This document shows, in pieces, positions 1-9,420 of a DNA stretch of 30,180 nucleotides (positions within the stretch are counted from its first letter, which is position 1; every line of letters starts with the position of its first letter). The stretch spans positions 1 to 30,180 of the forward strand of contig VXIS01000449.1 of assembly GCA_008704415.1 (NCBI GenBank). Direction: 5' to 3'. The notes below the pieces were generated by a model, which saw nothing but the letters and a program-made list of their open reading frames with translations, was not told the DNA's origin and did no database searches. Position numbers and translations under genes: made by a program. The stretch comes from Sphaerosporella brunnea. Lineage: Eukaryota; Ascomycota; Pezizomycetes; Pezizales; Pyronemataceae.

Positions 1-1438
1 AAAAAGGGATCTGCGCGGGCTAGCCCTCGTTAGCCAACCATCTCACAGGCACTCAAAAAAATCAAGCAACACTCACTCTGGTTCAGATACAGCTGATGAT
101 ACTCCTCCACATCAAACCACTGCCCCACAGGAATAATCTGCGTCGTCATGGGGCTCTTGCACAGCTTCTGCACCAAGTCTCTGGTTTCCTTCGCCTTCTC
201 TTCCTGTCGAGGTCCATGTGTAAAAATTGCGCCTCGGTACTCGTTGCCCATCAGTGTTGTCAGCAACCAGCCGGCCCGGCTAGCTGCGTCGGGCTGCGTC
301 GGACTGATCAAAAAGCCCGGCTGGCTGTTTGGGCTGCATTTTAACGGGCCGGAAGTGCAGGCCGCCAATCAACATCCGACAGTACTGTGGACATTTCCAT
401 TGGCACTCTCTGGCCGCCGCTCACACAGGCACCCAGAGGAAACCACACACAGATGCACATCCAGCAACGTCTGCTTATGTTTCGAATGTGCGTCCCGTAT
501 CGCCCTCTCGCTGCCTTCGCCGGCTGCAAATGCAACAAGTAGAGTGGATTGAATCTGCGCGCAAATGGCAACGAAAAAAAGAAAAGAAAAAAATCGGAAG
601 GCTGTGCACCAATTTGGGTTCAACGAGAGAGGGCCAGATGGCAATTTCAGATGGGCTCGGGGTTCCTGCCACTGGCACCTCCGAAGCCTGAGAGTCTTGG
701 GAGCTTGCGCTTCTATCGGGCTCCGATTGAATGGTCGTAGGCGGTAGGAAGACATGGAAACGTAGGATTCGCAGCCGAACAACAATGGCCCGGGTGCTTT
801 TCATTGAAGCTTCACTGACGATCACTCATGAGCAACACAGCCGCCGCGCGACAGGCGCCTAAAAAGGAAATCTGGACATTGGAGCGCCGGATGTGTGGCG
901 GCACTTGGGTGTGCAAGAGCCTCTTTCGGTCTTATTGATGCTCGCGACATCAGCCGGGCTGCAGCCGGGCTGACCAAAGGCCGGCCGGGCCGCTGACAAC
1001 ACTGTTGCCCATGTCCGGACCATGGCGGTTGGCGGTGGTATACGTAGGATCATGCCAGCAGAAAATGAATTCCAAAATCTGTCCATATTCGATCTTCTCG
1101 GGATCGTAGAGCAGCTGCACGGATTTCGAAGCTAGGCGGCCCTAAGTAAAAAGCCGGGCAGAGTAGAGAAGAGAGGATAAGATCAACATACGTCCATGAA
1201 TGCCTGTGCACCCCTGGTAGTCCATGTCACAGCCGCAATAGCCGATGCGGGTATCGATAAGTCCCTTGCCATCGAACTCGTCCCAGAAATGGTTATGGAG
1301 AACCCGGAAACACCTACGAAGCGTTTAGCAGCCGAAGGAAGAATTGGGGCGAGAGGCAAACCCTGCCGCCGCGAAAGTCGCTTTCTCTGGTGAGACGTGA
1401 AAGGGTGGCAATAAGTCTCTACTCCGTATCTCGACCAT
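1..1438 (-). pseudogene. MsrA-like peptide-methionine (S)-S-oxide reductase, interrupted by a transposon
   Basis: MsrA enzymes reduce methionine-S-sulfoxide in proteins. The reading runs right to left: exon 1 1438-1362, intron 1314-1361, exon 2 1313-1192, intron 1132-1191 (donor GTATGT), exon 3 from 1131, broken by a 753-bp insertion (252-1004), resuming at 243-77, intron 11-76 (donor GTGAGT, branch-like GGCTAACG), and a last exon leaving the window at 1. Family landmarks seen: EKATFAAAGCF, GKGLIDTRIGY, LLYDPEKIEYGQ, HDPT..TANRHGPD, then after the insertion EYRGAIF, QIIPVGQWFDVEEYHQLYL and NPF. The frame is intact if the insertion and one target copy are removed (DMGNEYRG). The active-site GCFWG reads GCFRV and the GHAE segment reads GPSK, so this looks like a divergent paralogue already losing function, or one freed by the insertion. 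Start: the ATG 17 codons before EKATF; an upstream start cannot be excluded. The family call is firm. Splicing is inferred from consensus sites and frame. Confidence 0.8.
252..1004. mobile_element. hAT-type non-autonomous transposon (753 bp) inside the MsrA-like gene
   Basis: The ends are CAGTGTTGTCAGC and its perfect reverse complement GCTGACAACACTG. They are flanked by an identical 8-bp duplication TTGCCCAT at 244-251 and 1005-1012. An 8-bp duplication and CAG-starting terminal repeats are the signature of hAT superfamily elements. The subterminal regions are full of GCCGGGCTG/CAGCCCGGC-type motifs and a TGATCAAAAAGCCC motif, also found in the copies near 7.6-10 kb, so they form one family. 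No transposase fragment was recognised in the interior, so it would have been moved in trans. Confidence 0.9.
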
Positions 1439-1458
1439 GTCCCACGCCAGATGTGTGC

Positions 1459-2431
1459 TCATTCCTTGACAGACCGCCGTGCCCACATACATAAACCGTA
1501 GGCATCCATCACTGTATTGTAAACATGAAGTCCGTTTTTTTTATCGACGAGCAAAACATTGTACAGCGTAATAAGTTGGTCATCGTAAGAGTGATCGGCG
1601 ACGAACAAGATAATGCGCAATTTCCGCTTCTGCAAACATTCTATTAGCGGGGTCGGAGAAACCATTCAAGAAGAATTCCACCTACCATCTGCTTCTCGTA
1701 TGATCGAATCGCCGGATCCCTCGCGCCACACTGATGTAAGCTGCGTCCGTGCCTTGCAAGAAGTTTTATGAGAACTTCAAAAGCGGGCAGGTCGGTGTCT
1801 CTGACGGGGTGCACGCTGGGATCGATGGTGTCCCGTGTGATACGTCCCAAACTCTCACAGCACATCCTTGCTTTACGAGCCGTTTTATCTTGCCGTGTTC
1901 CTGGAGAATCCGCTTGCTTCTGTTCCGGCACTCCGAACATGCTTTGGCCTCCCTGGAGAAATCGAGTGTCTTTCTGATGCGAAAAGACGTGGTCAACCAA
2001 TCGATGGTGCGATTCGACAGTTCGCAGTCCAGGCTCTTCAGGATTTGGTCTTCTGCCGACTCCTCCGCGCATACACAGGCTGGGGACCCGACATCCCGAA
2101 AGCACTGACGACGTTGGAGGTATCTAATCCAATACTTCTCCGACTGCTGCCTCTCTTTCTCGGTTGCCCAGTCAGGCTCATCCTGAAGGCCATGGTTTCT
2201 ATGCGGCTCGAAGTCCCGGTTCGCTTGGTCGAGATGACGATCTGTAGGCACACCCTGGCTGGCGTGCAGCTCATGTCTTATTGGGTCAGATGAACCGTCC
2301 ACACTGCAGGACCAGTCCTTCGAGTACCTTCCTCTTTCTAAGCTTCTTGTTTTTTTGGCAGTTTCTCGAGAAGCACCCGGAAAAGGCTTTGACTCGCTGG
2401 GTACATAGCCATGTATCCTCCTCGCTGGCAA
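1459..2431 (-). pseudogene. Unrecognised, probably frameshifted gene
   Basis: No family is recognised. Two minus-strand open frames meet here. One starts at 2431 and reads plausibly (hydrophilic, with segments DEPDWATEKERQQSEKYW and ACSECRNRSKRILQEHGK) until about 1890. A second frame then gives ARMCCESLGRITRDTIDPS and PAFEVLIKLLARHGRS, down to 1686. A good intron follows (1630-1685, 56 nt, GTAGGT donor, GCTAATA branch point, TTTGCAG acceptor). It joins in frame to an exon encoding KRKLRIILFVADHSYDDQL and a stop at 1459. No convincing intron joins the two frames near 1890, so a frameshift (decay or sequencing error) is the simplest reading. The stop lies only about 20 bp before the start of the MsrA-like gene on the same strand. 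The 3' exon pair is the best-supported part. Confidence 0.35.
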
Positions 2432-3325
2432 GTCAAGGCGTCGATGGGAGGCTTTGGAAATCCCGGTGGCTTCAAAGAAGGATTGAGGCGTGGAAGCGGT
2501 GGATCCTGTAGAAGCTCGACGAACAGGTTTCCTTAAAACTTCTTCGTAGCAAGGAAAATCGTTTGCAGATCACGTTCCTTTTGATCTTCTGGCAGCTGTA
2601 TCGATATTGTCGAGAGGGGGTGAATGTTGAAGCGCTTTGTGTACCCATTTCTTCTGTTCCATGAGAAACGGGTGGTAGAGCGGGTAGACAATGGTAATCG
2701 GGTAGACAGTGATGAGCGGGTAGACAGTTAAAGTAGGTGATAAGACAAACTAATACTCCAATGCGAGAAAAAATGAAAGAAATGAGAATGTGGGGATCGA
2801 GAATTTGGTGGTGAAGTGGAAGTATGTGAGAGAGAAGGTTCCATTATCTCGGTAGCTCACTTCCTGGTCATCATACTCCGCCATGCGGCTCAGCTTTACC
2901 AGCCTCACTCTGCGCCACATGTGGCGCAGAAGAGGGATCAAATGAACTTTGAATTGTTCAGCAATTCACAAAATCACAACTCCGAGTTCAAGAAAACCAT
3001 GATTATTGAGCTTCTTCCCTGAGCCTGAAACTCACATGGTTTCAGCACCAAAAATTACAATGCCGTAAAACCATGAACGTCGAACTTCACCGCAATATAA
3101 CCCGATATATAATATATATATATATATATTGTTCTCTATTATGCCCACAACTCGTAACTTTTTGACTCCAAAGTGACATATATATTTGTGATAGATGCTT
3201 GTTAGTAACTGTCTTAGCTTTTTATACCCATCCCCTATGTACAGTAACAAAAATTTGGGGTAAAGCAGTCTGGGAGCGATACGGTGTTGTGGCTGATGCA
3301 GTAATAAACCTAAATTCTGCTGTAG
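2432..3325. other. Intergenic stretch with a short 18-bp tandem repeat
   Basis: No coding region is supported here. The only structure I can point to is the 18-bp tandem repeat at 2682-2735 and AT-rich dinucleotide sequence near 3105-3130 (TATATA runs). Confidence 0.5.
2682..2735. repeat. Three tandem copies of an 18-bp unit starting GGGTAGACA
   Basis: GGGTAGACA occurs at 2682, 2700 and 2718, exactly 18 bp apart, with diverged spacers. A weaker related stretch lies just upstream (GGGTGGTAG). Confidence 0.75.
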
Positions 3326-4374
3326 TACCGTATTATCTCGGCCATAAGGCAATTTCGACGGCGCGAAACTAGTGGAAGCCGACCAGTAAGGAGGCGCCTG
3401 GAGAAAGGTGGTGGGCGAAGAAAATCTTAGCGCGTGACGTATATGGAGACGCGATGGAGACGGCTCATCGCTCTGCGACACATCCTTTAAAGAACTCCAC
3501 CAAAATTTATTTCAAGTAACTGTGCGCAGTATCCCGTTGCAAAAATAGACCGCTGATCTAAAACCCAGGCTCCAGTTAACCGTGAGCGCACCGGTCCGGC
3601 AATGTAAACAAACCAGCACTACTTGTTCCACTGTTTTTGGCTCTAAAATGGGCAATTACTGAAGCGCAGTGTTGCTAGCTGCTGTGTGAGGTTGCTGCTG
3701 AGGCGTTGGCTGCGGCAGTCGTCGCTATGGTCTCCTTCTCGATGCTGTTTAAGGGTTTCTGTCACGCGAACTTTACTTACTAATTTTTTCTTCACCCACC
3801 ACCTTTCTCCAGGCGCCTCCTTACTGGTCGGCTTCCACTACTCATGTCGCCGAGTGCCAAGATCGCCACGTGATTATGTTGTTCCGATTGGCTGGGAGAA
3901 GAACGCGAGCAAAAAGAGCACAAACGCGAGCGAAAAGGGCACAAACGCGGTCAAAGGTGAAGCACCAGAGCGGGGATGAGATTTGCAGTATTGGGACGGC
4001 GGTCAACCGTTGAAATTGTTGCGTCCGACTCTGTTGTTGTCCCAACTTCTTTTTGTCTCGGCGGCAGGTGAGGACTGAACCGGGCGTCAGGCATAATTGT
4101 TACACCCCCTGGAGCCACGCCCATGACGGCGTCCGCTCGTGAAAATAGGTCCCCATGGGTGACCGGCCATTTTGGAAGCAGCGGTCTTTGCGATTGCGAC
4201 ATAATGTTGAGGTTCGTTGTTTGGATTGAGGTTCGCCACCGGCGAACCACAACTTCACAGCCTGGGTATTACCTCAGCCAATCGGAAAAACATAATCACG
4301 TTGCGATCTTGGCACTCGGCGACGTGAGTAGTTTCGCGCCGTCGAAATTGCCTTATGGCCGAGATAATACGGTA
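3326..4374. mobile_element. Chimeric TA-flanked MITE with three nested pairs of inverted arms
   Basis: The outer arms 3326-3370 and 4330-4374 are perfect 45-bp inverted repeats beginning TACCGTATTATCTCGG. Just inside, 3371-3424 pairs with 3786-3839 (about 54 bp, one mismatch), and 3838-3896 pairs with 4273-4331 (about 59 bp, four mismatches). The order is A-B-x-B'-C-y-C'-A', so one strand could fold into a three-way junction with two long hairpins. The TA dinucleotides at both ends fit insertion by a Tc1/mariner/pogo-type transposase. The two spacers (3425-3785 and 3897-4272) hold no recognisable protein. Confidence 0.8.
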
Positions 4375-4851
4375 CCGTATTCTCCCGGCACGATGAGAAA
4401 TGCCGGCGCCGAAGTCAATCTTTTCTAAGTAGCAAACGTACTATGTATGGAAACATGACAACGCCAGCTAATCTTAATTGATGGCCAAGAGGGGCGGGCA
4501 CTGGAGACGTCGCGGTACGACGGAGACACAAGGCAGCCGTGAGAATTAGAGTTGAGTACATACCGCATAAACTCGCGAACAAGAGGCTGGGGCTAAGTCA
4601 CTGCGCCATGTGGCAAAGTCATTAAGCCTACATGGCGCAGTGACTTAGCCCAGTCTCTTGTTCGCGAGTTTATGCGGCAGGTCATACCGCGACCCCACAC
4701 CGCGCCCAGCCATTGTCGCCTCCTTAGATCGTGTTGTCGCCGTCACATAAGATCCGCTGGCGTTGTCATGTTTCCATACATAGTATGTTTGCTACTTAGA
4801 AAAGATTGACTTCGGCGCCGGCATTTCTCATCGTGCCGGAAGAATACGGTA
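4373..4851. mobile_element. TA-flanked inverted-repeat MITE with about 100-bp arms
   Basis: The left arm (about 4373-4476) is the near-perfect reverse complement of the right arm (about 4746-4851). The ends read TACCGTATTCTCCCGGCACG and CGTGCCGGAAGAATACGGTA. The outermost bases TACCGTATT are shared with the neighbouring element at 3326, and the TA at 4373-4374 is common to both, so the two lie head to tail on one target dinucleotide. There is no coding sequence inside. A smaller hairpin element sits in the spacer. Confidence 0.85.
4561..4679. mobile_element. Foldback hairpin MITE nested in the larger one
   Basis: About 50-bp arms (4562-4610 and 4631-4678, CCGCATAAACTCGCGAAC at the tip) form an almost perfect hairpin around a loop of roughly 20 nt containing GGCAAAGTCATTAAGCC. 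The left end is TA; the right end has CA where TA would be expected. The loop motif GGCAAAGTCA recurs in the elements at 5900 and 25341. Confidence 0.8.
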
Positions 4852-5899
4852 ATTGTGAATTTGTTTTTGAATTCCGTCTTATTACTGTAGCTTCCGAAAT
4901 GCAGTCCAGGAAGGATAAATGCCCTTCCTGGTGACCCTATACTTAGACCCAGTTCGGCCCGCACGACCACGGTTTTGGCTCCAAGCATACAAACTCGCGA
5001 AACCATGAATTCGCGGCCAGTTGCCAACCTGTAGACTTTGCAGCAGCGTTCGGCAACGAAGCCATAGTTTATTCACCGCTGGGGGTAAAAGCTTTAAAGC
5101 CTCACTTTCTCGGCCTGGGAGACAAAACTACGGGAATTTCAGGGTGGAGGCAGAAATTTGAAAACCATGGTTTTCTGAAAGTTGGAAGTCATGTTTTTTG
5201 TGTTTCCGAACGCCCTATGCAACTCAAAAACCACGACTCGCCACTTTTTGTGTGGTAACTCCCAAACCAAGGCGGTAACCGAACTGGACCTTACCTAGGT
5301 ACTTAAGTAGCTTAGCAGGGGTGGGGTATTTTGGAAAATGGTTATATGACCATTGTGTGACCCTTTCCTAGATTGTAAGGCTTATATGATGCTTAGGGAC
5401 AGAAAACGGTTTTTCTTGAAAAAAACCCTCGCTCCTCAAATAATCCTTATATAATGGTTATATAACCCTTAGGTAAAATCGAATCTCACACTTCAACTAA
5501 TCATGGTGGGCACATATTCAATGGTGTTGAGTTTTTCAGTCATGTATCTGTCACGAGTAGACTTCCGGCTTCGGCATCACCACATCTCCCAGTTACTTTT
5601 TCATCACCTCAGTTTTAGGGGTTGAGGCAGGCGAGGCGACGGTCGGATGTACGACTCGACAATGATGATGATGTGGTGATGATGATTAGTGCCTGGCGGG
5701 GATGATGTCCGCAGCTGCGTGGATGCCCGCCGTGCGGCCAGGGCGCGGAGAGTAGGGCATATAAGCTTTTCAACGTATAATCTCATATAACGGTTATACA
5801 ATGGTTAGCAGCGAGACAATTGTTTTACTCACCCTTAGAAGCATATAAGCTTAGATCCGAAAGTGCATTACATGACCCATTGGCTTAGGTTGGCAAACT
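4852..5899. other. Gene-free stretch, probably degenerate repeat
   Basis: I see no coding sequence. About 5293-5340 resembles the reverse complement of about 6025-6078: both contain TTACCTA..., a G-rich block (AGGGGTGGGGT / CGGGGTTGGGGT), then TTTTGGAAAA. This would be weak inverted arms of an older element of about 0.8 kb into which the 5900 MITE inserted. GGTTATAT-type motifs recur at 5340, 5456 and 5792. Confidence 0.4.
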
Positions 5900-6007
5900 T
5901 ACCGTATTATCGCAAAGTGGCAAAGTGACTTTGCCGGGAGGCTGAGTGACTTCCCCACAGAGCGGAGCGACTTTGCCACATTGCCTTATTACCGGGATAA
6001 TACGGTA
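5900..6007. mobile_element. 108-bp TA-flanked MITE
   Basis: The ends TACCGTATTATC and GATAATACGGTA are perfect 12-bp inverted repeats. They match the tip of the element at 3326, with TA at each border. The body carries GGCAAAGTGAC-type motifs shared, in the opposite orientation, with the copy at 25341. It is too short to encode anything. Confidence 0.85.
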
Positions 6008-7629
6008 GTGATATGATTATTAGATAGCCTTTTTCCAAAACACCCCAACCCCGCTTAGGTAGGTAAGTAACCCACGGTGCGTAGAATTTGCCCAATAGTC
6101 AAGCAGCAACCCTAATCCAGGCACGTGAGCCGAGTGCTCGGTCTTGAAGCTGCCACCTCACTTACCTTACAGGGGACAGCCGTTTTTAAATTTTACGGCA
6201 TATGTCCAGCATACCGCCTCGAAACCTGCGAAAAGAGCAGGATACCACCGAGTTTTTGAGTTGTCCAGGATACCACAACATGAGTGATCACCCGTTCCGT
6301 AAACGTCAACCCGCGTTGAATGTAGAACCTCCTCCACTCCATCTCTCCAAGTAGGTACTTAGTAAGTACACACTTTCTCTTCACCACCCGGCTCTCATCT
6401 TACCTTCTCTTCACCTTCTCTCACTCGTCTTCTCACCTCTTCTCCGTCTCACTCTCCCCTTCATCTTATTTTCACCCACTAGCTCGACTTACTCGCCCCG
6501 CTCGCCTGGTCTTCACCCACTGCCCGCACAAGCATACCCTTCGAGAGGGTAACAACAAGCTTTGAATTTCCATCTATCGGATTCCAAAAGGTAACATAAA
6601 CCTAGACTTGGCCAATTTCATTGAAACCAGATCGTCCGGTCGGGTCGCGAAATCAAGACACGCTCAAGCTTAAACTCAAACGGAAATAATCCTTAGTTCG
6701 GAATAAAACCTTTGGTTACTCACTAGACAATAGACTTCTTTCAACATATTATTGCGCCCTTCCAGTGCAAGATACTGCGTTCCTTTAGGCATATCCAGTC
6801 CTGGTCATCTGTTGTGGAATTCTGTAGCGAGTTTCTCCGGTGCCAGCGGAGCATGAACAGTGCGAGGACGGCGGAAGAGTCCCTTCTTCAACCTAGTCAC
6901 CATCAAATCATGAACGCTCTAGGGCGAGTTGGGGTCACAAACTCGACTGCTTCTACGACCCAATCCATTTTGAAAAAGCTTCGACAGCGGAGACCGTTAG
7001 ACTTGACAGAACGTTCTCTTCAGACAATCTGAGCGATAACAACGGCAGGTCGAGAAGCTCTAGGTAGGTGCGTCGGCATCAGAAAATTTGCGAGCGGTGA
7101 GCAGTGCAATTGGGTGTGTGGTGACTGTGCGGGCGTGGGAGGGCTCAGGCTAGAACCTTGGGGAGGATTGAGATGTGAGAAAGAGCGTACCCCAGTTTGA
7201 GAACGAGAAGAGGAAGAGAAGGGAGAGGAATTAGGAGGAGTAAAGAGGAAGAAAGGGGGTGGGGGGCTGTCGAAGGTAGAGAGCGTGGTAGGTTGTGAGA
7301 AGAGGAGTGGGTTGAGGGTTTGGTGGAAGGAGCGAGACAGTTCTAGCGGAGAGGATGTAGAGACCACCCACGGGGTGCGCTTTTTCAATCAGGCGGGCTT
7401 TTGGAAGGGGCATCCGGACGTGGAGGTGGAGCGGGTGCGGCTTGCGTGATGCCGAGTGATGCACTATTCACCAGTGTGCTGCCTCCGAGTCTGTGACATG
7501 CCAATTGATATATATGTATAGATATATAATCAACCTTCGGCTCTCCGTTCTTTCGACAGAACTGTTCCTGACAGGAAAGCCCAGCTCGACGCAAAAACAT
7601 TCCTCAGAGCCGCTGGAACAGGACTTGGT
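6008..7629. other. Gene-free stretch with a pyrimidine-rich block
   Basis: No convincing gene. Positions 6375-6540 are strongly C/T-rich (TCTTCACC and CTTCTC repeats) and 7195-7330 are purine-rich. An open frame at 6814-7032 (72 codons) has no recognisable features. The pyrimidine block could be a former promoter or retroelement leader, but nothing confirms that. Confidence 0.4.
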
Positions 7630-7760
7630 CAGTGTTCTCAACAGCCAGCCCGCCCGGCCGGCTGCGTTGGGCGGATGTGGGCTGATCAAAAAGCCCGGCT
7701 GGCTGTTTGGGCTGATCAAAAAGCCCGCCCGGCTGTTTGGGCTGGCTACTGAGAACACTG
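7630..7760. mobile_element. hAT-type MITE copy A (131 bp, terminal regions only)
   Basis: It begins CAGTGTTCTCAACAGCC and ends GGCTACTGAGAACACTG. It consists only of subterminal GC-rich motifs, including two direct repeats of TGATCAAAAAGCCCG and GGCTGTTTGGGCTG. It looks like an internal-deletion form of the approximately 400-bp copies at 8814 and 9662. Confidence 0.85.
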
Positions 7761-7872
7761 GTGTATAGACTTTGGGTGTGAAGGTGAACGGCTTGGGTAG
7801 GTGAAGGTGAAAAGGGCTTAAGTAGGTCAAGGTGTGCTTCATATACTCCCGTACTTCTTTCCAAATATCAAA

Positions 7873-8058
7873 AAGCCCCCGTGGCCCAGTGGTACAGACT
7901 GCTGGGAGGAATCGGCACCCCTTCACAACTGGGGTGCACCGGTTCGATTCCTGGGGCTTCCTCGCTGCCCCCTTCACGGCTGGGGGCGGAAGGTTTTGTT
8001 TGCGATTTTTTGAGCCCCCTCCCCCACCCCACCACCTTCATGTTTTTTTTTTTTTTTT
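7873..8058 (+). mobile_element. tRNA-derived SINE or tRNA pseudogene with a T-tract tail
   Basis: An RNA polymerase III A box, TGGCCCAGTGG (7882-7892), is followed by a perfect B box, GGTTCGATTCC (7941-7951). The 59-nt start-to-start spacing is longer than in an ordinary tRNA. AAGCCCC and GGGGCTT could pair as an acceptor stem, and CACCCC/GGGGTG forms a hairpin in the middle. A canonical cloverleaf does not close, because the T stem and acceptor are out of register. The body continues through a CCCCC/GGGGG inverted repeat to a 16-nt T tract (8043-8058). A SINE is more likely than a working tRNA gene. No target duplication was identified. Confidence 0.5.
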
Positions 8059-8813
8059 CTGGAGGTGTCAGTCGTCAAGATCTTTTTTTCTTGACCATTC
8101 TTTGGGCAGATGGGCAGATTGTGTCCATAAACGCCTAGAGTTGGTGGTAGTGAGGAAGCGAGCGAGCCGATATGATGCGGCGAGTGATAGATTGTGCCCG
8201 CACGCGCTTACCGTGCATAGAAACGTCATAGATGGACTCGCTGTCTGTTTAAATTAATATTGCGCTTGTAAATTTGTGCAGGCGAGGGTCCGATATCCTA
8301 CCTAAGCGCACCTTACAACTCTCAAAAGTTGGCATATGGAGGAGGACCGAGTACTAACCAGTGAAACCTACCAGACCAACCATGTCTTCCCTCACTCCGC
8401 CTCCGGTACATTAGACGTTACTGTTTTTTCTACATCCATCACAGGAGAGTCTACTGTCATAAGGCAGGCAAAAATCTGGATCCAGCCTGTTTGGAACATT
8501 GCAACTGCTGTGCTTGCACCGGAGCAAGTCCTCAAACAACAGCGAGAAGATGATATCACCAGCATGGCCACATTTGCATCTCTTGCCCAAAAGTCACCCT
8601 GAAACTAATCCCATTGAGTACAGCTAGGGGCAATGAGGGTGTTTACCAAAAAGGATAGCGGCTAGAGCCTAGGTAAGTGCACCACGAAACGTGCTTCAAG
8701 AGCAAGGTTTACGCTACTTTGAGATGGTGGAGTGTATTCTTGAGGCCTGCGCTGCTGAATCCAAAGAACTACGGAGAAGGTGTCAAAAAAGATCCTTAAA
8801 TACCAGCGCTGGG

Positions 8814-9224
8814 CAGTGTTCTCAACAGCCAGCCCGCCCGGCCGGCTGCGTTGGGCGGATGTGGGCTGATCAAAAAGCCCGCCCGGCTGTTTGGGCTGCA
8901 GCCCACAATGACGACAAATACGACAACCGCGATGTAAACTACTGCTATGAAATGAAAAGTACATCAAGCTGTTCGCCGTGTACAATCATGGCTAGGAGGA
9001 GATCACTAGGAGTTTAGTATAACATCACAGATCCTGATAAGTTTATCGACGCCGATTGAACCAACCACTCGCAGTGGCCGGTCTTCACTGCAGATTACTC
9101 AAAGCTCTGGCAGCCGGGCTGGCCCGACAGCAGGCTAGGCCGTTTGGGCTGATGCAAAAAGCCCGCCGGGCTGGCTGCTTAAAGCAGCCGGCCAAGCCCG
9201 CCCGGCTGGCTACTGAGAACACTG
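8814..9224. mobile_element. hAT-type MITE copy B (411 bp)
   Basis: The ends are CAGTGTTCTCAACAGCC and GGCTACTGAGAACACTG. The interior (ATCACTAGGAGTTTAGTATA, then TTTATCGACGCCGATTGAAC) is nearly identical to copy C at 9662. The GC-rich subterminal motifs match those of the MsrA insertion. There is no coding capacity. Confidence 0.9.
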
Positions 9225-9420
9225 GACTTGGTAGGCCCTTGCCGGTGCAGGCTTCCAATGGTTTTTTTCTCCACCCGTCCTGCTCATTAAGCTAGTTCAC
9301 TGCCTCTACTACCAGACAGCCCCTCTTGAAAGCTTGCATTGAATTGCCGTTTTCCATTCTCTGCAGGAGTCTTGAGGGGCAAGATATGGAGTTCGTTTGC
9401 CCACGCAATTCCGGTAGACA

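Larger units (their letters stand above)
7622..9232. mobile_element. Composite unit: two hAT-type MITEs bracketing about 1 kb, with an outer 8-bp target duplication
   Basis: GACTTGGT stands directly before the left MITE (7622-7629) and directly after the right MITE (9225-9232). The inner flanks differ: GTGTATAG follows the left copy and GCGCTGGG precedes the right copy. The outermost ends therefore form the unit that was duplicated around, 7630-9224 (1595 bp). The DNA between the two copies (7761-8813) includes a tRNA-like SINE candidate and no recognised transposase. Confidence 0.7.

Noticed and set aside
252..1004. Host exon or intron of the MsrA gene
   Set aside because: Perfect inverted ends and an 8-bp duplication show an insertion, and no splice sites at its borders would remove it.
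2682..2735. CRISPR-like array
   Set aside because: Short 18-bp units, fungal context, no unique spacers of regular length. It is an ordinary minisatellite.
7875..7960. Functional tRNA gene
   Set aside because: Internal promoter boxes are present but the acceptor and T stems do not close in register. Treated as a SINE or pseudogene.
8336..8602. Open frame of 88 codons between MITE copies A and B
   Set aside because: Reasonable composition but no motif, and it sits inside a mobile unit. Not enough to call a gene.
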